A DNA stretch of 21,438 nucleotides, from NCBI GenBank assembly GCA_002506105.1, contig DAWU01000019.1, forward strand, positions 3,170-24,607. The letters run 5' to 3'. The stretch's first letter is position 1. The number at the start of each line of letters is the position of its first letter. This stretch comes from Methanolinea sp. UBA275. Its GTDB lineage: Archaea > Halobacteriota > Methanomicrobia > Methanomicrobiales > Methanospirillaceae. Below are positions 15,110 through 21,438 of the stretch, one piece after another. The notes under the pieces were generated by a model. The model saw only the letters and a program-made list of their open reading frames with translations. It had not been told where the DNA came from and did no database searches. Position numbers and translations under genes: made by a program.

Positions 15110-15625
15110 ATGAAGATACTCGTAGTGATTCCTCCTGAAAATTTCAGGGATGAGGAACTTGCCGATCCGCTCTCTGCATTCCAGGCCGCAGGGATCTCAA
15201 TCGATATTGCGTCGACCCGGAGGGGTGTGTGTAAAGGGATGCTCGGCGCCAGGGTTACGGCAACCCACACCCTCGAAGAGGTTGATCCCGGAGAGTATGC
15301 AGGGATCATGATAGTCGGAGGGAACGGGTCCCCAACGTATCTCTGGGACAACGAGATGCTCATCACGCTGGTGAAATATTTTCACAAGAACAGGAAGCTT
15401 GTTGCTGCCATCTGCCTCTCCCCGGTTGTTCTCGCCCATGCGGGGATCCTGAAAGGCAGGACTGCAGCCTGTTATATGAGCCCGGCATCAAAGAAAGAGA
15501 TCCTCAAGGAAGGCGGATATCTCTCGGATAGCCCGGTCGTGGTGGACCGCTCCATCATCACCGCAAACGGACCGATGGCAGCAAAAGAATTTGCAGGAGA
15601 GATCATCAGGAATCTCAAGAGTTGA
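15110..15625 (+). CDS. DJ-1/PfpI family protein
   Basis: 171-aa cytoplasmic protein with the class-I glutamine amidotransferase-like fold. The nucleophile elbow is AAICLSPVVLA with Cys102, and Glu15 or Glu16 near the N-terminus fits the residue that contacts the cysteine in DJ-1. NGPMAAKEFAGEI near the end is also typical. The residue after the Cys is Leu, not the His found in PfpI-type proteases, so protease activity is unlikely; chaperone, deglycase-like or redox roles known in the family are possible. ATG 15110 has no ribosome site; it follows the small ORF by 4 nt. A hairpin plus T-run just after the gene looks like its terminator. Confidence 0.85.
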   Translation: MKILVVIPPENFRDEELADPLSAFQAAGISIDIASTRRGVCKGMLGARVTATHTLEEVDPGEYAGIMIVGGNGSPTYLWDNEMLITLVKYFHKNRKLVAAICLSPVVLAHAGILKGRTAACYMSPASKKEILKEGGYLSDSPVVVDRSIITANGPMAAKEFAGEIIRNLKS

Positions 15626-15645
15626 TCGGTCCACCTGATGTGCAC

Positions 15646-15666
15646 GTGGGGCTCCACATTTTTTTT
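15646..15666 (+). terminator. Hairpin and T-run after the DJ-1 gene
   Basis: gtgg-ggct-ccac (15646-15657) forms a small stem and is followed by a run of eight T (15659-15666), 21 nt past the stop codon of the DJ-1 gene. T-runs end archaeal transcripts; the hairpin may be incidental. Confidence 0.5.
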
Positions 15667-15785
15667 CATTCCAGTTCTGCAACATTAAAAAGTGAATCGA
15701 TATCCTGTTCAGCCTGTTCTGGCAGGGTGAAAAAATTGGGATTCTTGTGAAATGAATACGAAGCGACGAGAAAGAAGCGTCCCGG

Positions 15786-16898
15786 TCAGTGTTCTATGAT
15801 AATAGTAAGAAGGTCACCTTCCTTCAGTTTGTGAGGAAGCCCCACCCTCTGCCCGGGATGCTTCACAGAATCACCCCACACCCTGGCATACCTGAAACGG
15901 TCCACGAAATCCCGATGGAGTTTGCGGCATACATCCTCAACCGTGCTGCCTGAGCGGATGATGAGCGGCTCCTCGAGATCTGCTGCTCCGGCCTGGGGCT
16001 TCAGGTATACCCGCATGAACCCAAGACGCTCATAGATCTCGTCCTTCATCTCCTCCATGTGATATCCCGTGTGGGCAGATATCAACAGGGGACGACTCCC
16101 GAATTCCTCAAGTACAGCTTCATCAATCGCCTTCCTCTCATCAAGGTCAACGAGATCTACCTTGTTCACCGCCACGAAGGCGGGGATATACATGCGGCTG
16201 CCGAGCATGGCATCGATGACATCTTCCTGTGTTGCATTTCCCCTGATGAGCACATCCGCATTCATCAACTTGTTCTCGGAGAGAATGGATCGGATCTCTT
16301 CAAGGTCGAGGTCGAGGATTCCGACATGGTTCATCCTCACGCCCCCGTACGCCGTCTTCTTGATGGTAATATCAGGCCTTGCCTGGTTAATCCTGATCCC
16401 GGCGTCGTACAGCTCCTTCATGAGAACACCGACATGATTGGCGTTGAAGACATCGACCAGAATCACGATCAGGTCCGCCCCCCTGACGACACCGATCACC
16501 TCCTTGCCACGCCCCTTTCCCATCGCGGCACCCGCAATTAACCCCGGGATATCCAGGATCTGGATCTTCGCTCCCTTGTGTTCGAGGGCTCCGGGAACCA
16601 CGGTCAGCGTGGTGAATGCATACGCGGCGACCTCGCTCTTCGTCCCGGTGAGGGCATTTAAAAGTGTACTCTTCCCGGTTGAGGGAAACCCGACGAGGAC
16701 AACCGTGGCATCACCGGACTTCTTCACCGAGTAGCCTTCGCCACCCCCACCGGCACGCATGGCCCGGGTCACGGCCTCGTCCTTGATCTTTGCGATCTTG
16801 GCCTTCACCCGGCCGATATGCTTGGCAGTCGCCTTGTTGTAGGGCGTCTTCTGGAGCTCATCCTCGAGCTCCTTGATCTGCTCTTCAAGGCCTGCCAT
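15786..16898 (-). CDS. DRG-family GTP-binding protein with TGS domain
   Basis: 370-aa GTPase of the DRG/Rbg branch of the OBG group, linked to translation and ribosomes. A charged helical N-terminus (1-48) and a Gly-rich link precede the G domain: G1 GFPSTGKS (70-77), G3 DIPG (116-119) and G4 NKVD further on. A helical insert typical of DRG follows G3. The C-terminal about 75 residues form a TGS domain ending GDLLTIIIEH, thought to bind RNA or a regulator. Start ATG 16898 matches the usual MAGLEEQI N-terminus. TATA-like sites at 16931-16938 and 16911-16918 lie upstream; the former gives a short leader. It is convergent with the DJ-1 gene. Confidence 0.93.
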   Translation of the reverse strand: MAGLEEQIKELEDELQKTPYNKATAKHIGRVKAKIAKIKDEAVTRAMRAGGGGEGYSVKKSGDATVVLVGFPSTGKSTLLNALTGTKSEVAAYAFTTLTVVPGALEHKGAKIQILDIPGLIAGAAMGKGRGKEVIGVVRGADLIVILVDVFNANHVGVLMKELYDAGIRINQARPDITIKKTAYGGVRMNHVGILDLDLEEIRSILSENKLMNADVLIRGNATQEDVIDAMLGSRMYIPAFVAVNKVDLVDLDERKAIDEAVLEEFGSRPLLISAHTGYHMEEMKDEIYERLGFMRVYLKPQAGAADLEEPLIIRSGSTVEDVCRKLHRDFVDRFRYARVWGDSVKHPGQRVGLPHKLKEGDLLTIIIEH

Positions 16899-17047
16899 TC
16901 GCGCTCTTATATCAATGGCCGGATTTTCAACATATAGTTGTGGGTGACCTCTTTTCCAGGTGCGATCCCGTCGGGAAAATCAAGCAAGAACGGGGATACG
17001 GAAAGGAACAACGGTCAGAATCCACGCACGGAGTGAAACGGCATCAA

Positions 17048-17057
17048 CAATTATAAG
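17048..17057 (+). promoter_or_regulatory. TATA box of tRNA-Glu
   Basis: aattataagt lies about 36-40 bp before the mature 5' end at 17089, so transcription should begin near 17078, about 10 nt before the tRNA. Confidence 0.55.
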
Positions 17058-17088
17058 TGCCGGGAGGTTCCATTTCATCTGGCAATTT

Positions 17089-17163
17089 GCTGCTATAGTG
17101 TAGTCCGGCCAATCATGCGGGCCTCTCACGCCCGCGACTGGGGTTCGAATCCCCATAGCAGCA
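17089..17163 (+). tRNA. tRNA-Glu (anticodon CTC)
   Basis: A full cloverleaf of 75 nt: acceptor GCTGCTA/TAGCAGC, anticodon stem CGGGC/GCCCG with loop CTCTCAC (anticodon CTC), and T-arm CTGGGG-TTCGAAT-CCCCA region. Discriminator base is A at 17163. No CCA is encoded and no intron is seen. A T-rich stretch follows at 17164-17171. It reads GAG codons. Confidence 0.95.
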
Positions 17164-17239
17164 TTCTTTTCTCAGATATCCTGTTTCCTGTTGTGAAAAA
17201 TAAAAATTTAGATGTTATATCTGCCTTCCAGAAACACAC

Positions 17240-17794
17240 CTAAGTTTGTTCAATCACCGCAGTGTCGGTATTTTCCCAGTCGATATGGATATCTTTCCAG
17301 GCAATCGTCCCGCTTCCTCCATGGACCCTCGGGGGTCTTTTAATGATGAGGCGGACGGTGACAGGAGGTTTTTCCTTTCCCATGTCATCATGAGGATAGG
17401 ACCAGTAAATCGTCTCATTTGTAGTTTCGACAGTATCACCAAGCTGGTTCACTTTCCCGTCAGGTGCATTCCAGCTGATGAAATAACCATAACTGGTATT
17501 CCAACTGTACACAACATCGACGGACCCTGTATAGATTGGAGTGAGCCCGATTCCGACAGTCGATGACATAAGGGGGATGTACTTTTCAGGCGAAGCCTTG
17601 ATGGAAATCTCTACCGGACCCGGCGTGGTGAGTGGATTACCAACAACGGTTCCAGAGGGGGTTTGCGGTGTGACGATGGGAGTGGTGTCGACGGGTGTTA
17701 CTAAAGGCAGTCCAGCAGATGGCTCTGTTGTGCAGCCGGTGAACAGAATCGCAACCAGAAGGAGCAATCCCGGCAGCAGGATGAATTTGTTCAT
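17240..17794 (-). CDS. Lipoprotein of unknown function
   Basis: 184-aa predicted lipoprotein. The N-terminus MNKFILLPGLLLLVAILF ends in the lipobox FTGC, so the Cys at about 21 should carry the lipid anchor. A Thr/Pro/Val-rich linker (about 25-60) is followed by a beta-rich part with many Trp/Tyr and a proline-rich stretch KRPPRVHGG, perhaps an Ig-like fold exposed outside the membrane. The frame is open to ATG 17812, but 17794 gives a standard signal peptide. A TATA-like cataaaaat lies near 17858-17866. No known family is recognised; the neighbours do not point to a role. Confidence 0.72.
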   Translation of the reverse strand: MNKFILLPGLLLLVAILFTGCTTEPSAGLPLVTPVDTTPIVTPQTPSGTVVGNPLTTPGPVEISIKASPEKYIPLMSSTVGIGLTPIYTGSVDVVYSWNTSYGYFISWNAPDGKVNQLGDTVETTNETIYWSYPHDDMGKEKPPVTVRLIIKRPPRVHGGSGTIAWKDIHIDWENTDTAVIEQT

Positions 17795-17913
17795 GGAACA
17801 GTGATCTGTCATGCGACTGTAAAATCCTGTTCCTGCTCTCTACAAGGATTATTCTCATTTTTATGACCGGGTTCTTAAAAATACTAAAAAATATGCACTA
17901 TACCGGCATCAAT

Positions 17914-17923
17914 ACATTTAAAG
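17914..17923 (+). promoter_or_regulatory. TATA box of the DUF1508 gene
   Basis: acatttaaag, centred about 36 bp before ATG 17955, places the transcript start near 17944 and gives a leader of about 10 nt. Confidence 0.5.
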
Positions 17924-17954
17924 TGGATCAATGCTTTTCTAACAATGATCAACC

Positions 17955-18140
17955 ATGGCAACAGGAAAATTTGAAGTCTATTTTGACAAAGCAGGCAAGT
18001 ATCGGTTCAGACTGAAAGCATCGAATGGAGAGATCATCGCTGTTGGTGAATCCTACAGCTCGAAGTCGGCCTGCATGAACGGGATCGAGAGCGTAAAAAA
18101 GAATGCAGCAACCGCAGTGATTGAGGAAGTAAAGGAATAA
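17955..18140 (+). CDS. DUF1508 (YegP-like) small protein
   Basis: 61-aa protein with one full DUF1508 unit: GKFEVYFDKAGKYRFRLKAS, then GE.IAVGESYSSKSACMNGIESVKKNA. Bacterial YegP carries two such units in tandem; this one has a single unit, as is common in small members. It is a compact cytoplasmic beta/alpha domain of unknown biochemical role, sometimes tied to stress. ATG 17955 is the natural start of the domain, with a TATA box upstream and only a weak ribosome site. A hairpin over its stop codon with a T-run ends the gene. It lies between lipoprotein genes on the other strand. Confidence 0.9.
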   Translation: MATGKFEVYFDKAGKYRFRLKASNGEIIAVGESYSSKSACMNGIESVKKNAATAVIEEVKE

Positions 18141-18150
18141 CTCCTTTTTT
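18131..18150 (+). terminator. Hairpin and T-run over the DUF1508 stop codon
   Basis: aaagga (18131-18136) and tccttt (18142-18147) pair around ataac, and the T-run continues to 18150. The stem overlaps the stop codon at 18138-18140. Confidence 0.5.
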
Positions 18151-18282
18151 CTCAATCCCCTTTTAGGACTACCCGGCTTAATATTCTGTTTTATTATATT
18201 CGTGCAGTCTGCGGATTATCTGAAGTTAAAAACCTGATTATCACGTCTTGACTCGTGAACTCTCATGACAGTTGTGCTTTTT

Positions 18283-18630
18283 TCATGATACCTTCACGTG
18301 GCCCGGGAAGAAGAGCCTGCCGGTCTCGCCATCGAAGAGCATAACATCAGTGAATGGTTCCGCGTTTCCTGAATCATTGCTATTCACATACGTGATCCGG
18401 TAGTGGTCCGGGGAGATCTCCTCCCATGTCCCGGAAAATGTGGAGCCAAGCGCCTCTGCCTGGAAAGACCGGTTCTCATGGAAGGTATACCGTTCAACGT
18501 ACCCCTTATTATCTGACCACTCCCACGTCCCGAGAACAGGATCTCTTCCCTCCCCCATGCATCCTGCAATCATGAGTGTGCTCACGAGGAGCATAAGGAG
18601 AAGAAATAGTATTCTCATCTTTTTTCTCAT
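18283..18630 (-). CDS. Small lipoprotein, beta-rich
   Basis: 115-aa predicted lipoprotein. A basic start (MRKKMR), a Leu-rich core and the lipobox MIAGC point to a lipid-anchored outer-face protein. The mature part opens with DPVLGTWEWSD and continues as short beta-strands (YTFHENRSF, STFSGTWEEI), like small lipocalin-type or DUF-style barrel lipoproteins. The neighbouring lipoprotein has a matching PFLGVWQF and FTFLEN, so the two are probably distant paralogues. The frame opens at GTG 18639, but a TATA box at 18650-18658 lies about 25 bp before ATG 18630, which fits a leaderless start there. Function unknown. Confidence 0.75.
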   Translation of the reverse strand: MRKKMRILFLLLMLLVSTLMIAGCMGEGRDPVLGTWEWSDNKGYVERYTFHENRSFQAEALGSTFSGTWEEISPDHYRITYVNSNDSGNAEPFTDVMLFDGETGRLFFPGHVKVS

Positions 18631-18649
18631 GCGTATCACATATCCCGCC

Positions 18650-18658
18650 GTTTATACC
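18650..18658 (-). promoter_or_regulatory. TATA box overlapping upstream stop codon
   Basis: Reads ggtataaac on the minus strand and contains the TAA stop (18652-18654) of the upstream lipoprotein gene. Its centre is about 25 bp from ATG 18630, so the downstream gene may have its own leaderless promoter in addition to read-through. Confidence 0.45.
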
Positions 18659-19137
18659 TCAACCCGGGAGAATTCCCATGTAAATGGTCCAGGCACGAAA
18701 TCATCTCCTACGAAGATCCCCGATTCGGAATCAGCGATCACAACCATCCTGTCCCTATCAGGGTGATACCGGATATCGAGGTGCTGCTGTTCGCTCACGG
18801 ATCCAATGAAGAGCCGGTCATTTTCCGATTCCCACGGGAATTCCATTGAATTGAAATGGGGTGGAGTTGTATCCGTGACTGCCAGATCATAACGACCGGT
18901 CTGGTTCTCGAGGAAGGTGAACATGATGGTAGATTTATAATCGCCAATTGTGCCCCAGAACTGCCATACTCCCAGAAACGGATTCTCTGTCGGGGTTCCT
19001 GTCTGTTGTGTGGGAGGGGCCTGTGTCTCTGTCGGGGTTCCTGTCTGCTTCAAACAGCCTGCGCTTAGTATTATCCCCCCAATCACCACGAAAATGCACA
19101 GGATCAGTCTCATTACATGCGTATCTTTTTCTGTCAT
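18652..19137 (-). CDS. Lipoprotein with QTGTPTE repeat
   Basis: 161-aa predicted lipoprotein: a hydrophobic stretch from MRLILCIFVV to the lipobox LSAGC, then a Thr/Pro-rich linker with QTGTPTE given twice 14 residues apart, then a beta-rich domain beginning NPFLGVWQFWG. The start is ATG 19137: a TATA box at 19161-19168 lies about 25 bp before it and gagatgatc precedes it. ATG 19113 would give a shorter signal peptide and is possible. It precedes the smaller lipoprotein by 21 bp on the same strand and shares its PxLGxW opening, so a tandem duplication is likely. Function unknown. Confidence 0.75.
   Translation of the reverse strand: MTEKDTHVMRLILCIFVVIGGIILSAGCLKQTGTPTETQAPPTQQTGTPTENPFLGVWQFWGTIGDYKSTIMFTFLENQTGRYDLAVTDTTPPHFNSMEFPWESENDRLFIGSVSEQQHLDIRYHPDRDRMVVIADSESGIFVGDDFVPGPFTWEFSRVEV
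18984..19047. repeat. 22-bp direct repeat, 42-bp period
   Basis: tctctgtcggggttcctgtctg occurs at 18984-19005 and again at 19026-19047. It lies inside the linker of the lipoprotein and encodes the repeated QTGTPTE, so it is an in-frame coding repeat (42 bp = 14 codons) that could expand or shrink by slippage. Confidence 0.85.
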
Positions 19138-19160
19138 TGATCATCTCTCCCTCTCTTCAA

Positions 19161-19168
19161 GATATATC
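19161..19168 (-). promoter_or_regulatory. TATA box of the larger lipoprotein gene
   Basis: The self-complementary gatatatc is centred about 27 bp before ATG 19137 on the minus strand, fitting a leaderless or very short-leader transcript. Confidence 0.5.
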
Positions 19169-19428
19169 ACTCTCATTCCATCCGAGAGTATTTCGCGGGA
19201 TTGTCCTCGTGCGTGGCTGAAAACCTTCCTTCACTGCCATGAAAAAAACAGACAGATGAGACGCAACACCGATGTTTTTCGCTGAGGGCATACCCCTTTC
19301 ACCTCTGTACCTGGTGATACCTTGGAATAAAGGGCTTTTGACAGACCCCGGAATGAACAACACCGGGTATTCACCGACAAATAAGACAATAGGAAAATAG
19401 TCTGGAAGTGCCAAGGAAAAAACACCAA

Positions 19429-19716
19429 TCAATCGAGGGGGCTCTGCACTGGGGTCTCGCAGGATGCCCGGTTTCGGTACTGTGACTGTATATCCTCCCA
19501 AATTATCTCCTTGATCTGTGCAGTGAGCCTCATGCTGACCTCGCCGGGATCCTCTCCTGTCTTCCTTGAAATCTCCTGGGAGAGGGCAGGTATAATGTGA
19601 TCGTTGTAGGGAATCGAAAGGCCTGTGATCTTCCAGATCGCATATTCGAGTTCACTCTTGAGTGTTGGTCTCATAGGTATACCGGGCAGAGATGCTAAGT
19701 TCTCAGACAATGTCAC
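19429..19716 (-). CDS. Hypothetical 95-aa protein
   Basis: I do not recognise this family. The GTG start at 19716 is chosen because aggtga, a good archaeal ribosome site, ends 3 nt before it; ATG 19674 has none. The product is soluble and mostly helical (KSELEYAIWKITGLSIPY, then a charged helix with RLTAQIKEIIWEDIQ), with no signal peptide or membrane segment, and one Cys near the end. The start overlaps by GTGA the end of a short upstream frame (ATG 19787) that reads through aggtgatc, so a coupled leader peptide is conceivable. Flanked by 291 bp without a gene downstream (19138-19428), where I see nothing definite. Confidence 0.6.
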   Translation of the reverse strand: MTLSENLASLPGIPMRPTLKSELEYAIWKITGLSIPYNDHIIPALSQEISRKTGEDPGEVSMRLTAQIKEIIWEDIQSQYRNRASCETPVQSPLD

Positions 19717-20004
19717 GTTTCACCTGATATAAAATTGATCACCTGTGCAATGCCTTCTCTTCGCCATGCTTCATGGAATAGAAGCATAAATGAAAAATAA
19801 GTGTGATCGCGCGTTCCGGATAGGGAGAGCAAGAGGTAAACGGATGTCGCCAGGGTCGGTGCTACTGGTGAATACCCGAATAATTCACCATCCAATAATC
19901 ACCGATACCTCTGATCTATCAAGGCCTTTTTCGTTGGTGGGGAATAATGAAAGAGTACCCCTGTTGTACACGGGGATGTCACTCTGACCGGGGTGGAATA
20001 ACCG

Positions 20005-21042
20005 ATGATGTTTATTATTGCCTCCATCACCGTGCTCCTTGCGCTTGCGTTCATGTTCACCAATGGATTCCAGGATGCAAGTGCAATCGCGGCGACATTC
20101 ATCGCATCCCGCTCCGCAACCCCACGACAGGGAATCATCCTTGTGGCAGCCATGGGTCTCCTCGGAGCTCTTCTTGGAGGGAGCGCGGTTGCATTCACGA
20201 TCTCCGGGCTCCTCTCGATTGAACCTGATACACAACTGGTATTCGTTCTCCTGTCGGCAGTCACTACTGCAACGATCTGGAACCTGGCCACCTGGAAATT
20301 CGGGCTTCCTTCATCCTCCACCCACAGCCTTCTGGGCGGACTGATAGGCGCGGGTATCGCTTCAGGGGGTATCGGGTGTATCTCCTGGGGAATTGAAAGC
20401 CTTATTGTCCCACCCCACGAGCTGACAGGTTTTTTCAAGGTTCTTGTCTACCTTGTGATATCAGTCATCCTCGGCCTTATCGGGGGATATGGAATGCGGG
20501 TCACCACACGCTTCATTCTCAGAAATGCAAAGAGAAGTGCGAATCAGACCATCTCACGATTCAACTGGATTGCTGCGGGAGCAATGGCATTCAGTAACGG
20601 GGCAAATGATTCACAGAAACAGATGGGGATCATCGCGCTTGTCCTCCTCTCTTCCGGACTCTCTGCATCCTTGGAAGTACCCCTCTGGACCCGAGCGGTC
20701 TGTGCACTCCTCTTATTCGCAGGAACCCTCAGCGGGGGCTGGAGAATTATGACCACTCTCGGCCGAAAAATTTTCAGGATAGAACCGATTCATTCGTTCG
20801 ATTCCCAGGTCTCATCAGGTGCCATTATTGCTGCATCAACACTCGCAGGGGCACCTGTCTCATCGAGTCATGTTATCTCGATGTCGGTGATTGGGGTAGG
20901 GGCTGCTGAGAATCCCCGAAAGATACAATGGTCAGTGGGTAAAGAGATCCTTGTAGCCATGGTGCTCACGATACCCGCGACTATGATCCTCTCATTCATC
21001 CTTTCATCCCTTTTCCTCGCAAGTACAGGTGGAAAACTATGA
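20005..21042 (+). CDS. PiT-family inorganic phosphate permease
   Basis: 345-aa membrane protein with about ten spans in two similar halves, importing phosphate with a cation. The PiT signatures are NGFQDASA (20-27), where the usual Asn of the NxxNDxA motif is Gln23, and the intact SNGANDSQK (197-205) in the second half. SSSTHSLLGG (103-112) and PVSSSHVISMS form the matching second pair. Two ATGs start the gene (20005, 20008); ggggtgg lies 9 nt upstream. A hairpin cccctgt...acacgggg sits at 19958-19975. Its stop overlaps the start of a DUF47 gene, the usual partner of PiT permeases. Sulfate permeases share the fold, but the GAND motif and DUF47 favour phosphate. Confidence 0.9.
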   Translation: MMFIIASITVLLALAFMFTNGFQDASAIAATFIASRSATPRQGIILVAAMGLLGALLGGSAVAFTISGLLSIEPDTQLVFVLLSAVTTATIWNLATWKFGLPSSSTHSLLGGLIGAGIASGGIGCISWGIESLIVPPHELTGFFKVLVYLVISVILGLIGGYGMRVTTRFILRNAKRSANQTISRFNWIAAGAMAFSNGANDSQKQMGIIALVLLSSGLSASLEVPLWTRAVCALLLFAGTLSGGWRIMTTLGRKIFRIEPIHSFDSQVSSGAIIAASTLAGAPVSSSHVISMSVIGVGAAENPRKIQWSVGKEILVAMVLTIPATMILSFILSSLFLASTGGKL

Positions 21043-21311
21043 CCGAAGAGTCGCACCATCAACACAGACAGAAAAAAGGGATCTTTGATTCAATTTTTCC
21101 TGTAGAACACGATTTTGAACACATGCTCGCTGAACAGGCACGAAAGACGCTGGAGTGTGTGGAAACCCTCGTACAGTGGCTTCAGGACACCCCACTCAGT
21201 GAGCCAAACCTCCTTAGGGAACAGGAGGCAAACGTCGATGCGATGCGATATGATATGGAGGAGAAACTCCTTGTGTCCTATCCCGAAATAATTTCACGAA
21301 ACTTTCAATAA
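21039..21311 (+). pseudogene. DUF47 (PhoU-like) gene, truncated by insertion
   Basis: ATG 21039 overlaps the permease stop (ATGA). The 90-aa product has the helical start of DUF47 proteins (MLAEQARKTLECVETLVQWL, then REQEANVDAMRYDMEEKLL), which accompany PiT permeases and probably regulate them. Intact members are about 210-220 aa; this one departs from the family after MEEKLLVSYP, where TPxDRxDI is expected, and stops at 21311. A transposase frame begins 6 bp later. I infer that an insertion sequence entered near 21278-21300 and removed the last 60% of the reading frame; the rest should lie beyond the element. The truncated protein probably cannot form the three-helix PhoU bundle. Confidence 0.65.
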
Positions 21312-21316
21312 CCCTT

Positions 21317-21438
21317 GTGAGGAAATTAACGAATAAAAATATTCAGTGGATAATTTGTCAACTGGAGAGGGAGAAACATCCGGATGATATTGCTCGATTC
21401 ATGCGAGTCTCACGGAGAAGGATCTACCAATTGAAAAA
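21317..21438 (+). CDS. Transposase N-terminus, runs off window
   Basis: GTG 21317 opens a frame that stays open to the window end (40 full codons). It starts VRKLTNKNIQWIICQLEREK and continues with DDIARFMRVSRRRIYQLK, a helix-turn-helix of the kind at the N-terminus of archaeal transposases with a C-terminal integrase-like DDE domain. The catalytic part is outside the window, so the IS family is not certain. No other start codon lies in frame after 21281 before it. The low GC of 21301-21438 contrasts with the preceding phosphate genes, as expected for a mobile element. The left end of the element should lie close upstream. Confidence 0.65.
   Translation, partial: MRKLTNKNIQWIICQLEREKHPDDIARFMRVSRRRIYQLK

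Noticed and set aside
18984..19047. Direct repeat considered as an attachment site
   Set aside because: Both copies are inside one lipoprotein gene, in frame, and encode the same seven residues; no integrase is nearby.
19157..19501. 114-aa minus-strand frame
   Set aside because: Overlaps the better supported 95-aa gene in another frame and has no ribosome site.

Overview
The window looks like chromosomal DNA of a methanogenic archaeon, most probably of the order Methanomicrobiales (inference from gene content and style, not from a database match). The support is: archaeal TATA boxes placed about 25 bp before gene starts, tRNA genes without an encoded CCA, an archaeal-type DGGGP synthase (ether-lipid pathway), archaeal Trm1, separate PyrB and PyrI chains, archaeal-type CoaD, a fused ADP-forming acyl-CoA synthetase and an HdrA-like flavoprotein.

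Layout. 1-1583: C-terminal part of a membrane Ser/Thr protein kinase whose N-terminus lies outside the window. 1584-2357: about 770 bp without a convincing gene, holding two hairpins and TATA-like sites. 2358-4439 (-): fused acetate--CoA ligase (ADP-forming). 4561-6132 (+): Rsm22/METTL17-like methyltransferase with a cysteine cluster. 6252-7639: the pyrB-pyrI pair. 7802-8413: exported TPR protein with a C-terminal membrane anchor. 8731-9189 (-): coaD. 9220-12749 (+): a tight four-gene operon of gamma-carbonic-anhydrase-like protein, short HdrA-like flavoprotein, MtnA and DUF116 membrane protein, with every junction overlapping. 12781-13614 (-): DGGGP synthase. 13716-13790 (-): tRNA-Arg(CCT), divergent from trm1 (13850-14968 +), which is followed by a possible 38-aa ORF and a DJ-1/PfpI protein. 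15786-16898 (-): DRG-type GTPase. 17089-17163 (+): tRNA-Glu(CTC). 17240-19716: small-protein region with three lipoproteins, a DUF1508 protein and a 95-aa unknown. 20005-21311: PiT phosphate permease with a DUF47 (PhoU-like) partner that appears cut short by an insertion sequence, whose transposase begins at 21317 and leaves the window.

Most of the window is housekeeping: pyrimidine, CoA and lipid synthesis, tRNA modification and translation GTPase. The points that most deserve a second look are the kinase with its sensor side at the N-terminus, the HdrA-like protein stripped of both end domains in the MtnA/DUF116 operon, the shared TATA box plus palindrome between tRNA-Arg and trm1, the short ORF before the DJ-1 gene, and the insertion that breaks the PiT-DUF47 pair. 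I found no CRISPR array, rRNA, phage block or complete defence system.
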